DNA of 64,000 nucleotides from Dactylorhiza incarnata. Lineage: Eukaryota; Streptophyta; Magnoliopsida; Asparagales; Orchidaceae. Every line of letters starts with the position of its first letter. Position 1 is the stretch's first letter. Under the pieces are notes generated by a model. That model made no database searches. It saw only the letters and a program-made list of their open reading frames with translations, and was not told where the DNA came from. A program made the translations under genes and the position numbers. Below, in pieces: positions 55,353 through 64,000 of the stretch. The DNA lies in the NCBI GenBank assembly GCA_033032865.1, contig JAWHQI010000019.1:8288001-8352000 (forward strand). The letters are read 5' to 3'.

Positions 55353-56943
55353 ACTGCTTCTTCAGCAACATTGTCTTTGAGAAGCTCCACCTGAATTTGT
55401 GCATTCAGCTCAGCAATATAAGCAGCTTCCTTGGCAATCCTTGCCACCTCATCCAGCAGATTTTCATCCTGAGGCTCCTCCTGATCCACTACTGTACAGA
55501 CAACTACCATTTCTTCTTCCAGATTCCTTTGGGCATCTGGGACAGGCTCCCCCTGAGTAGATGGAAGCTCCCCTTGGTTATCTGCAGCAATTTCCACCTG
55601 ATTCTCTAGCTCTTTTTCTTTTTCTTGCTCTTCTTGATGCTCTGAAGCTGGCTTCCCCTGGACCTCTGGACCTTGGAAGATGGTCACTTTCTCAGGGACT
55701 TCATCATCTTTCCCCTTATTATGGCCACTCACCTCTTGGACAGGCCTTTCTTCCTCCATAATATTCTCCCCCATCTTAACCTTGCTGGCAAGAGAGGTTA
55801 AGAATTCTTTTGTAACTAGGGAGGAAGACATGAAGTCCTTGAGGCCCTAGAGGGATCTTTTAGAGTCTAGCAGTTCAGCCTCCATTTGGGAGTATTTTCT
55901 ATCAAATTTTCTGGCTTGAGTGGCTAATAGATCAGCCAATGTAGTGGAGGCCAAGCCAACTGCCTTAGAGATAACCTGCTCAAGGTCAATTGGACGGATA
56001 TGTGTGGTGGATGGAGGAGCTGATGGTGGCAAATCTTCTGAGATAGGAGAGAGTGCATGGTAGGTTTCAGGGGAGATATGAATTGATGGTGGTGGTGGTG
56101 GTGGAGGAGCAGACTGTGAGTCTGAAGTACTAGTTGATGGTTGTTGTTGTTGATGTTGCTGAGGAGATGGTTGTGCTGGAATAGCATCCTGAGGGAGATC
56201 TGGGATAGTGTCCTGTGGAGTTGGAGAAGGAGGAGGAGAAGATACAACTTGACCAGGCATGAGGATCTGTCTGGTCCATTTAGATAAGATACCTATATCC
56301 AGCCTTTTTCCAGGAGGAATGGGCACCCCTTGGATTTGCACACACTAAGATAGTGGTGGAAGAGCACTTGGCTCATGATCCTCATGTAATCATTCTCTTT
56401 GTGGGCATATTTTTGCCCAACCATCTTTAGGAGGCATTTTCCCCGGTTTATCTTCTTCTATAGTACCAGAATATCCATGATCTGCAGCTGCTGCTTGGGT
56501 ATAGCATCATGTGCAGATATCTTGCACAGTAGCACCTTTCCTACTATGTCAGCTAGGAATATGTATTCTGCCAGATCCACCTTCTTCAGATTGATAGCTC
56601 TCTCTTTATTGAATTGCATGATTGTTAAGGCCTTCTTTGTCTCTTCCCCTGGCAGTTCATCAGATTCATCACTAGTGTGAAGGTGAAATGTCTGACATAG
56701 CTGCTCCTCTGTGATGTGTATATCTGTCTCAGAAATTTTCCCATTAAGGGAGCCATCATCTCCTATCTGCACACACTCCTTGAACTCTTTCAGCTCTATA
56801 TAAAGTATCTTGCTCCTTGTGGAAATCACTTTCGATAGCCCAGCTGCCTGAAATAAGCCAAGAATGTCTTTGAAATTGTCTGCAACCACATTGAAGGAGT
56901 CGACATCCACATCAAAGCCTGAATTAATCTTTGCAGGTGCCAT
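55353..56943 (-). pseudogene. Accessory ORF of element C (plant transposon protein type), continuing at 49226-49191
   Basis: ATG at 56943 (MAPAKINSGFDVDVDSFNVV). The first open part runs to about 56458 and contains LPGEETKKALTIMQFNKERA and DIVGKVLLCKISAHD, which align with the ORF of D. After a TAG and a shift near 56360 it continues with IPPGKRLDIGILSKW, a Pro/Gln/Ser-rich linker with a run of eight Pro, a helical part, then after a stop near 55845 the acidic MSSSLVTKEFL segment. The end, EEAVMSPEDVEPL and TAG at 49191-49193, lies on the other side of Z2. Its own TATA box and motif array stand upstream (57060-57450). Function unknown. Confidence 0.75.
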
Positions 56944-57059
56944 TTAGTCTGAGGTACCTGCAAGCACAATGAAAATAGAGAGAGAGGAAGAGAGGACAAG
57001 AACACAAGAGAGCTAGAGGAGGAGAGAGTAGGAGAGCAAGGGGAAGAAAATTCAAAAGA

Positions 57060-57450
57060 GTAAATGATTCGACGCTGAAGTTGCTTAAAGGAAGACGATC
57101 CGTCGCAAATTAGAGTTTAAGTCAGCATCGTCGATAATATTTATTATTTGGCACGCAAACATATGTTGAGATTGCGTCTAGAAGCAACTCTGCGCGCGTT
57201 GTTATATTGACGTTGCTTCGATTAATATTCGATGTAACTATGAGATTGTTCAGCAATCATTAAGTCGACGTAGTCATGTCGATGTTACATCAAGTTCCAA
57301 TTGACCCGACCTTGACTATGATCAGCGACCATTAAGTCGATGCATGCATCGATATGAACTAGATGTTGCGTCGAATTCTATTCGAATTATCCACTCATAG
57401 TGCTTCTCGACGCTGGCGTCGAGTAGGAATCGATGGTACGTCGACTTCGA
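57060..57450. repeat. Internal copy of the C LTR motif array
   Basis: About ten units such as TTGACGTTGCTTCGATT, TAGATGTTGCGTCGAATTC, CTCGACGCTGGCGTCGAG, GGTACGTCGACTTCG. Same motif as the LTR array (GATGTTGCGTCGA) in otherwise unrelated sequence. Confidence 0.85.
57135..57150 (-). promoter_or_regulatory. TATA-like box before the accessory ORF of C
   Basis: The minus strand reads AAATAATAAATATTAT, about 190 bases upstream of the ATG and inside the downstream part of the array. Confidence 0.5.
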
Positions 57451-57690
57451 TTTGACGCTCTGAATTAATAGATCTATTTTCTTAGAAAATTCTTGCTGTC
57501 TTTTCCAGCAATTATATTTATTGAAAATAGAGTTTATGATATTAATTTTATGAACTATAAGGATAATCAAGGAGGTTTTAAAGAAGAAATTACTCCCTTG
57601 GTTTCATTTAGTTCTTTCTTCATGACTCAAATCTTTCTTCCCACTCCATTCTCTATTGAGTGAGACCCTACCTAATTATGCACCAACAAT
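57451..57690. other. Non-coding part of C between gag and internal array
   Basis: AT-rich, no ORF of interest. Pol would be expected here and is missing. Confidence 0.6.
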
Positions 57691-59574
57691 TTAAACATTA
57701 GAAGTAACCCAGGTTACCTTGGGCCCTATGCTTTTACTATTGTAAGGTTCAATGAAAGAATAGAAGGGTCTTTCATGATACCCTTTTGGATGATAAGGAA
57801 TGGGTTCTCCAAACCAATTATTTTGATACTTAAAGTGAGTATATAATGTATCTAAATATAGAAGATCAGCAGAATGTTTTATTATCCTAGGTTTGCCTTT
57901 AGCCTTTTGATTGTCTAGTTTAACTGTATTATCCTTCCCTTGAGATTTCTTTTCTTTGTCAAGATTGGTTTTAATGCCTCTGGTTGTTTTCTTTGGTTGA
58001 TTAGCTTCCCGACCCTTAGCCACTGTCCTTATATGATTCATAATCACTAGGTCTAATGAAGTTAACTAGATTTTTCCAGGCAGGTTTTCTAGGGATTTCT
58101 GTGCTAGTGGATGGCTCTGCTCCTAGCCCTAGGTGATTGAATCTCATTGAGAGATTTTCTGTGATGTCTCTGAGTTTTTGACTCCTCCCATTGAGTGAGT
58201 CCTCAAAGGTTTTTGCCTTTGCTAGCTCTTCCTTTAACTTTAGATTTTCTTTTCTGATTTCAATTAATTCTGATTCTTTATTATCCATTTCTTCTACTAC
58301 GCCTTGATTTCTAACATATAGATCATCCTTCTTAAGGTTTTCTAATTCTTCCCTACATGCTTCTAATTCTTTTTGAATTTTAATAAAATCATTACAGAAT
58401 TCTTTAAAGCATGTTTTAAAATTATCAGAAGTAAAATCAAAATCAGCAAACAGGGATACCTGTTCTTCTTCATCATCTGATGACATCCCCAGTGCCATCA
58501 TGCAGGCTGCTTCTACTTCTGCTTCATCATCACTTTCAGATGATGAGGAGCTTAACTCTGCTTCAGAGTCACTCCAAGTTTCAGCAATGAAACCCTTGGA
58601 TTTCTTCTTGTCCTTCCCTTTGAAAGACTTGTTCTTCTCATCCTTATTGTTGCTCTTATCCCTTTGCTCTTATGGAAAGTCAGGGTCTATGTGCCCTGGT
58701 TTGTTGTAGGTGAAGCAGATAATCTCCTTCCTTGGAGTCTTATCATATCTGGGATTTGAGCTCCTTTCTCTTCTCCTTGAGTCTTCAGTCAAGACCCACT
58801 TTCTGACTCTCCTTGCTGGGAGACTGAACATCTGAGCTCCATGAGTAGAGGGCTCTCCTTCAGTAGCTTTCAGAGCAAGATTCCTTTGGATAGGAGCTGG
58901 GGTTGTCTCCCTTTCCTCTGATTCAGCTCTGTTCTTCAGAAGCATCTCAAATGACTTAAGCTTTCCTAGCAAAGCTTCAGTAAAGATTTCTCTATGGCAT
59001 CTGGATTCTCTAATGGCCCAGATCCTTGAATCCCATGAGCTTGGGAAGCACATGAGGATTTTATAACTAATTTTATTTAAGGATATCTCCTTATCCAAGC
59101 CTCTGAGCTCATTAATGATAATGTTGAATCTATCATACATATCAGCAACTGTCTCTTCAGCTTTCTTCTAAAAGTTCTCATACTAGGATATGAGAAGGGA
59201 CTTCTTATCCTTTCTTTCATCAGAACTTCCTTCTACCATTCTGGAAAGAGAATCTCAGATTTCTTTGGCTGATTGACTGTCAGCAACTTTCTAGAAGATG
59301 TCATTAAACATTGTGGAGACCAGAATTTTCATTGCTTTGGCATCACATGCCTTCTGCTTTTTCTCTGTTTCAGTCCACTCTACCCTGGCATAAGTTCCTG
59401 AGTTGAAGTCCCACTGGCATCTTTCTTGTATGGAGTTGGTGGACCTAAAATAATGACATCAAATATGTCTTCATCAATAGAATTCATATATAATTTTATT
59501 CTAGCCTTCCAGAGTGTGAACTTATTCAAGTTACACACTGGAGGTCTTGTTGAGGCATAATCCTTAGAACTCAT
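57691..59574 (-). pseudogene. Element C gag (SIRE-like)
   Basis: ATG at 59574. The first segment (NKFTLWKARIKLYMNSIDED) is the DUF4219-like start, followed by stops and shifts. The UBN2 part (MYDRFNIIINELRGLDKEIS; YKILMCFPSSWDSRIWAIRE) is at 59140 onward, with a degenerate knuckle CFTYNKPGHIDPDFP, where the second Cys is Tyr and the last is Phe. A Ser/Glu-rich part and a coiled coil (ELEACREELENLKKDDL) follow at 58501-58016, then basic and aromatic residues to WVTSNV. Typical of SIRE-type gag length and order. At least four breaks. Confidence 0.85.
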
Positions 59575-59657
59575 TTTCTTTATAAAATTTTTATAGTAAA
59601 GAAATAAGAGTAGGAGTTCTTTTTGATCAAGGTGTTAGCCTTTTAATGATCAACCTA

Positions 59658-59669
59658 GCTTTGATACCA
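59658..59669 (-). other. Element C primer binding site
   Basis: The minus strand reads TGGTATCAAAGC, one mismatch to the usual Met-tRNA site, 2 bases after the LTR. Confidence 0.88.
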
Positions 59670-59671
59670 AT

Positions 59672-61269
59672 TGAAAGTGCACAGTGTGCCTCTGTGAATC
59701 CTCTAGAGGGGGGGTGAATAGAGATTTAAAATATTTCTATCCTAACTGTGTAGACAATAAAACACACTAAGGAATTATGCTCACAAACAACACACAGGCA
59801 GAATAATTATTGCAGAAAATAAAAATGCTAAGAAAGAAAATTGGGACAGCACAGAAAAGCACAACACAAAAGATTTTATAGAGGTGCCCCAAAATGTGGG
59901 TAGTCCTCTCTTCTACCACCTGGTAGGAATGCACCACCTGTGCCTGGATCTTGTGATAAGGAGACTCTTAGAACCACTGATCTTTAGATAAGGAGATCAT
60001 GAACCAACCAGATCTTTTCATAAGGAGATCTTGAACCAAATAGATCTTTTGATAAGGAGATCTTGAACCACTAAATCATTTGGAAGAGGGATTCTTAAAA
60101 CTCTTTTACAGTTGAGTAAAGTGAAGAAAGGAGAAAGAAGTAAAGAAATAAATTCTGCTATCAGAATTATGATGAAGCCTTCTGCTTCAACTTTCTCTTT
60201 TCTGGATCTGATAAAGATGAACCCCTGCTTTTGATATAGATGATTTGCAGAGGTTATGAGCTTCAGATCCTGTCAGTTTCTTCTAATCAAATCTGGCTGT
60301 TGTATGATCTTTGATGAAGAGCAGCCTTCTATTTTTACTGTGCTGAGAGAGAGAGCAATATTTGAATGTGTGTTGAATGCTCTAGTTTCTTCTCTATAAT
60401 CTTCTTATTTATTGTCCATCCTTTAATTTGAATTTGTTTCCTGTTTTAGAGTGTGCTGAAAAGGTATTGGCCTGAACAATTTCTCTTCCTTTCCTCATTT
60501 ATTCTCGACCAGTCTGCCAACTGTCTTGATTTTTTCCAAGAAAGCTTTTGTTGTCTTCTTTTTGCTCCTTTCTATTCTAGGCAATAAATGAGCCATTATA
60601 GAACTGTCTTCAGTGTTGTGGGCCTTGAGAGAGTTCCAAAATGACAGATGAAAGGTTTCCTTTTCAGACTGTATTCGACGTTGTGTCGATTTCTCTTTTT
60701 CTCTTATCGACACACCTTCGATTTCTTGTAAAAGCAGCTTCGAATTCATCCTTTCTCTGATTGAACTCTGTTGTCGATGTTGCGTTGATTATTTATAAAT
60801 GCAACCACTGAGTGGAAGGATTGACTCTAAACTTCATCATCTACGTTGAATTGTAGTCGATGTTGCATCGACTTCAGATGGCTTCGACAGATTCTTTCAT
60901 CTGCGTTGAGTTGAAGTCAAAGATGCGTCGACTTCTAGTGATACTTCGATATGTCCCTTTCCTCTACGTCGACATCCTTTCGATGTAGCATCAACTTCAT
61001 CTACTTCGACATAAAGTTGAGTTGCTTGGACTTCTAGTCTAAGTTGCGTCGACATGAAATTGATGTTGCGTCGATTTTTATTCGACGCAATTATTAACTT
61101 AACCCAAATTCTGCTTGTCTTGATCTGGTCTTGTCACCCTAAGTTAAGTGAGATATCCTAAGACATTTAGTGACCATATTACCCTCACTATATAATGGGT
61201 AATTAAAACCTAAGAGATAAAATCACTTTACATAATTTGTTAAGTTAAATCTAAGGAGTTTTCCTAACA
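59672..61269 (-). repeat. Element C 5' LTR
   Basis: 1598 bp. It lacks about 65 bases present in the other LTR near 35850-35920. TATA-like box near 60405-60413; array at 60665-61090. Confidence 0.94.
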
Positions 61270-61341
61270 GGGGTAGAGTTCTCCATACCAAATTTCTTTA
61301 CAATATCCAAGGTAAATTTGGTCTGAAAAATGAAGATTCCT
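61270..61341 (-). pseudogene. Element D reverse transcriptase, piece upstream of C
   Basis: The minus strand reads GIFIFQTKFTLDIVKKFGME and NSTP, a standard Copia reverse transcriptase motif, joining MRTPMGS at 35149. Ends at the gypsy element that begins at 61342. Confidence 0.85.
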
Positions 61342-63432
61342 TGTCACAACCCGCACTTTCCCAATAATTAATAAATATTATCAGAGCAAGGGGAAAATGT
61401 GCGTCATGATGCCACATCATGCAGGGGACAACTACAGACGCTCAGGTATCCACTCCTTAAGAATAATTATAAAAGACATAAATATGATTGAGTTAAAAAA
61501 ATAGAATTTATATTTTTAGCTTGAGACAATGTCCCTCGGTCCAGTGGATCAACTAGTTCACGAGTAGAAAATTATTCATACGTAGCGGAAAAATTGGTTC
61601 ATTTTATCCTACATGAGCATGAGGATCAAACATTCCAGCAAAGATATGCACATCTCTAAATTTAGTATAAGGAACGATTTTCTACGATCTTCAAAGTAGG
61701 TGACATTTACAAAAAATCATGCTATGCAGGAATGCCTTTTCCTGTACATAAAATAACTCCTACATCCTAACATAAAACTTCTCAGTGAGCAAGTATGTAA
61801 CTTAACTAATAAGTAATATCAGAAAAGCTAGCAACCAATCTAACAGCAGAAAACTAAATCTATGGGCGTCAACAACTCACACGAACTCATAGAAAACAAG
61901 CCACGAGTTTAAACTGAGGCAAGAGAAAACAACTACCTCATAGCAGTGAGGGGAAAACAAACAATTGCAATAAGCCGCAAATCCGAGGAACACCGACTCA
62001 ATTACCCAGACTGCTACTGCTCCGAGCCTGAGACATTCGTAAGAAAAGAATGCTTGACAAACCCTTGAACGGTCCAAGGTATCTGGGACTCGACTTTTTC
62101 AAGCGTCGAATCCTTGACACGCACTTGAAAGGTTTAATTTTGCGATACACCCAGTCGCCCGCGACGAACTCGAGGTTTTTGTGTCTGGCATTACAGTACT
62201 TCATTTGACTTTCTTGCTCGAGTAGTTGAAGTAGCATTTTCGACTTCCTTTCGCTTAAACAGCTTAGTCTTGCCCGTCTCTGCCGAAGCCAAAGGTGTAC
62301 GACACTTTTTACCATAGAGAGCCTCAAAGGGAGCCATTTATAAGCTTGTTTGATAGCTGTTGTTATAAGCGAACTCAATCATAAAAAGGTGATCCTCCCA
62401 CCTCTTGCCGAAATCCAAGGTGTACATTCAGAGCATATCCTCTAATGTTCTATTGGTCCGATCAATCTGCTCATCCGTTTGAGGGTGGAAGGCAGTGCTA
62501 AACTTCAGCTTGGTACCCAACAGTTGGTGGATCAACCTCCAATCATTTGAATTAAAGCACCCATCTCAGTCACTTACGATGCTACGGGGCACACCATGCA
62601 ATCGTACTATCCTATCAACATATCACTTTGCTAATTTTTCCACTGAATTATCTCGCCGGTTCGGAATGAAGTGTGCAACTTTCGTCAATCGGTCCACAAT
62701 CACCCAAATGGCACCGTTCCCAGACTGCGAACTCGGCAAACCATGCACGAAATCCATAGATATGGCATCAAACTTCCATCCGGAATCGGTAACGACTTCA
62801 GGACACCACCAGGTTTTTGGCATTCAGCCTTCATGATCGCACAAGTGTGACACTTGGCTACGTATAAGGTGATGTCTTTCTTTAAACCCGGCCATCAGAA
62901 TAACTTTTTCATGTCCTGGTACATCTTTGTTCTCCCTGGGTGGATTGAGTACTTAGTAAAGTGTGCCTCGTACATCAACTCCTCCTACAATCTACCAACA
63001 TTGGGGATGAACAATCGACTATCTTTCCCCAACAGACCGTCTTCAATAAAAACTTGGTATTAGACGCGTCCACGGTCTCTTCCACATATTGTTTCATACT
63101 TTCATCAAGTTCCAATGCCAATCGGACTCTGTTCGCAAGGTCACACTATACCTCCGTCCAGTTTAAACATGTTGTGGCACTGGTTCTCTTGTCAACGCAA
63201 ACGATGTCTAAGGCCTTCAAGTCCCTGATCAGACGCTCATCATGCATCTGAATCCAGTTTGCTTGTGCAGAAACCCTCAAACTCAAAGCATCAGCGACAA
63301 CAGTCCCCTTCCCGGGAGTGTAGTGAACCTTGAAAGTGAAGTCCGCCAAGAACTCCATCTACCTTCGCTGTCGCATTTTTAGCTCCTTCTGATCTATTGG
63401 GTATTTCAGGCTCTTATGGTCTGTAAAGATGT
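61342..63432 (-). mobile_element. Ty3/gypsy element (chromovirus-like), minus strand, 3' part, split by F
   Basis: Starts on the map with TGTCACAACCCGCAC, a common terminus of Tekay/Del-type LTRs. The 3' LTR occupies roughly 61342-61990; its inner border is not clear to me. Minus-strand integrase and RNase H sequence follows to 63432, where F interrupts it. The other end is outside the window. Inserted in the reverse transcriptase of D. Confidence 0.75.
61995..63432 (-). pseudogene. Gypsy RNase H end and integrase
   Basis: From right to left: FTDHKSLKY and RQRR near 63420-63370, FKVHYTPGKGTVVADALS near 63330 (RNase H end), [16 protein letters not shown] and [10 protein letters not shown] near 62750 (integrase core), VRLHGVPRSIVSD followed by TGA near 62580, FAYNNSYQ near 62370, AGDWVYRKIKPFK near 62130 and SPRYLGPFK near 62075. 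Multiple stops, including within the SDRD motif. I see no chromodomain after SPRYLGPFK; it may be lost by frameshift. Confidence 0.85.
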
Positions 63433-64000
63433 TGATGAGTAGTAAAATATAAGTATTTTTAGTATAGTTTCTAGTGTAAATTTAAGTAATATTGTAAATA
63501 TTATATGTAAATTAATAAATAAATTGCTTGTTTTATTATTTATCTTACTAACGTATTTTTGTTTTATTTTTCAGCAATTTTGGCATTTTTTGTTAGGTCA
63601 CGCCCGTGACCAAGGGCGTGTAATCTTAAAATGCCAATTTCCAGCTCGATCGACATACCATCCCGTCGATCGACATCCCATCCCATCGATTGGCTTGATG
63701 TCCCATCGATTTACATGGTCACTCTCGTGTTCCTCTCGGTTAACTTCACCTCCCGTCGATCGACCTCTCGTCTCGTCGATCGACCTCCCGTCCCATCGAT
63801 CGACCTCCCATCTCATCGATCGGCTCCTGGTCTCATCGATTTTGTAAAGCCACGCCCGTGATAGATGTTGTGACCCATCAACTCCTTCCAGAAGCTAGCG
63901 TACACACCAGTTGTCATGCCCCAGTTGAATTTGACGTCTGCCGCCCAAGGTCATGCATGTGACACCTCAAGTCACGGCTGTGTGCAGCCATTTTCCCGGT
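63433..64000 (+). mobile_element. Element F: start of another insertion, probably an LTR
   Basis: The gypsy RNase H frame stops at GATGT, and sequence starting TGATGAGTAGTAAAATATAA follows. The start resembles the LTR start of Z2 (TGATGAGTCCC). No ORF of note. The other end and the duplication lie outside the window, so orientation and class are tentative. Confidence 0.5.
63595..63860. repeat. CCGTCGATCGACCTCC motif array in F
   Basis: About eight units with the palindromic core GTCGATCGAC or CATCGAT, at 63645-63840, spaced 15-20 bases. The array is framed by two copies of CACGCCCGTGA at 63600 and 63851. Confidence 0.8.

Larger units (their letters stand above)
35155..61269 (-). mobile_element. 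Element C: SIRE-like non-autonomous LTR retrotransposon, minus strand, split by E and Z2
   Basis: LTRs 35155-36834 and 59672-61269 with the duplication GGGGT (35150-35154, 61270-61274). Primer site for Met tRNA, polypurine tract present. After removing E and Z2 the interior is about 4.7 kb. It holds a broken gag, a motif array with TATA box, and an accessory ORF homologous to that of D. There is no protease, integrase or reverse transcriptase. D has pol, so D-like elements are the natural helper. Confidence 0.95.

Overview
The window is a block of nested LTR retrotransposons from a plant nuclear genome, probably a eudicot with a large repeat-rich genome; I cannot name the species. The evidence is plant-type Copia gag-pol with initiator-Met tRNA primer sites, a Tat-lineage Ty3/gypsy element with two RNase H domains and an antisense spliced gene, Athila-like elements primed by tRNA-Asp, and a gypsy integrase of chromovirus type. 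I found no host protein gene, rRNA, tRNA gene or CRISPR array. Seven insertions are delimited to the base by perfect 5-bp target-site duplications (TSDs).

Layout: 1-943 is part of a minus-strand LTR. 944-1822 and 16539-16930 are halves of a decayed antisense gene of a Tat-type gypsy element, split by Copia-1 (1823-16538, minus, TSD GGGAT). Copia-1 is split in its reverse transcriptase by T (4383-12367, plus, TSD ATTTT), a non-autonomous gag-only Copia relative. From 17339 a minus-strand SIRE-like Copia element D runs through the window in pieces. Its accessory ORF is split by Copia-2 (18214-33117, plus, TSD GTATC), whose left LTR is split by Z1 (18472-26873, minus, TSD CCCGG). D's reverse transcriptase is split by C (35155-61269, minus, TSD GGGGT), which is itself split by E (36996-49064, plus, TSD GTTCA, Tat gypsy) and Z2 (49227-55352, plus, TSD ACTGC). 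A gypsy element begins at 61342, and F begins inside it at about 63433 and leaves the window.

The most interesting signal is a layout shared by unrelated elements. Every LTR whose promoter is visible has a dense array of short, CpG-containing, near-palindromic motifs in U3, just upstream of a TATA box, and each family has its own motif. In Z1, C and E the same family motif recurs inside the element, directly upstream of a second TATA box and an accessory ORF: ATHILA ORF1-like in Z1, a plant-transposon-type protein in C, a Transposase_28-type antisense gene in E. D has the internal array, TATA box and ORF, but its LTR is not in view. This resembles the arrangement expected of a sequence-specific self-activation or anti-silencing system, as known for VANC proteins of Arabidopsis VANDAL DNA transposons. 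That function is inference.

Z1 and Z2 form a second notable system. They are pol-less, tRNA-Asp-primed elements that share a gag-position protein with two CCHC knuckles, an identical noncoding hairpin and an internal polypurine tract. Z1 also carries the ATHILA ORF1-like gene; Z2 has lost it. Most other coding sequences are broken by stops and frameshifts; the two Z1 ORFs are intact.
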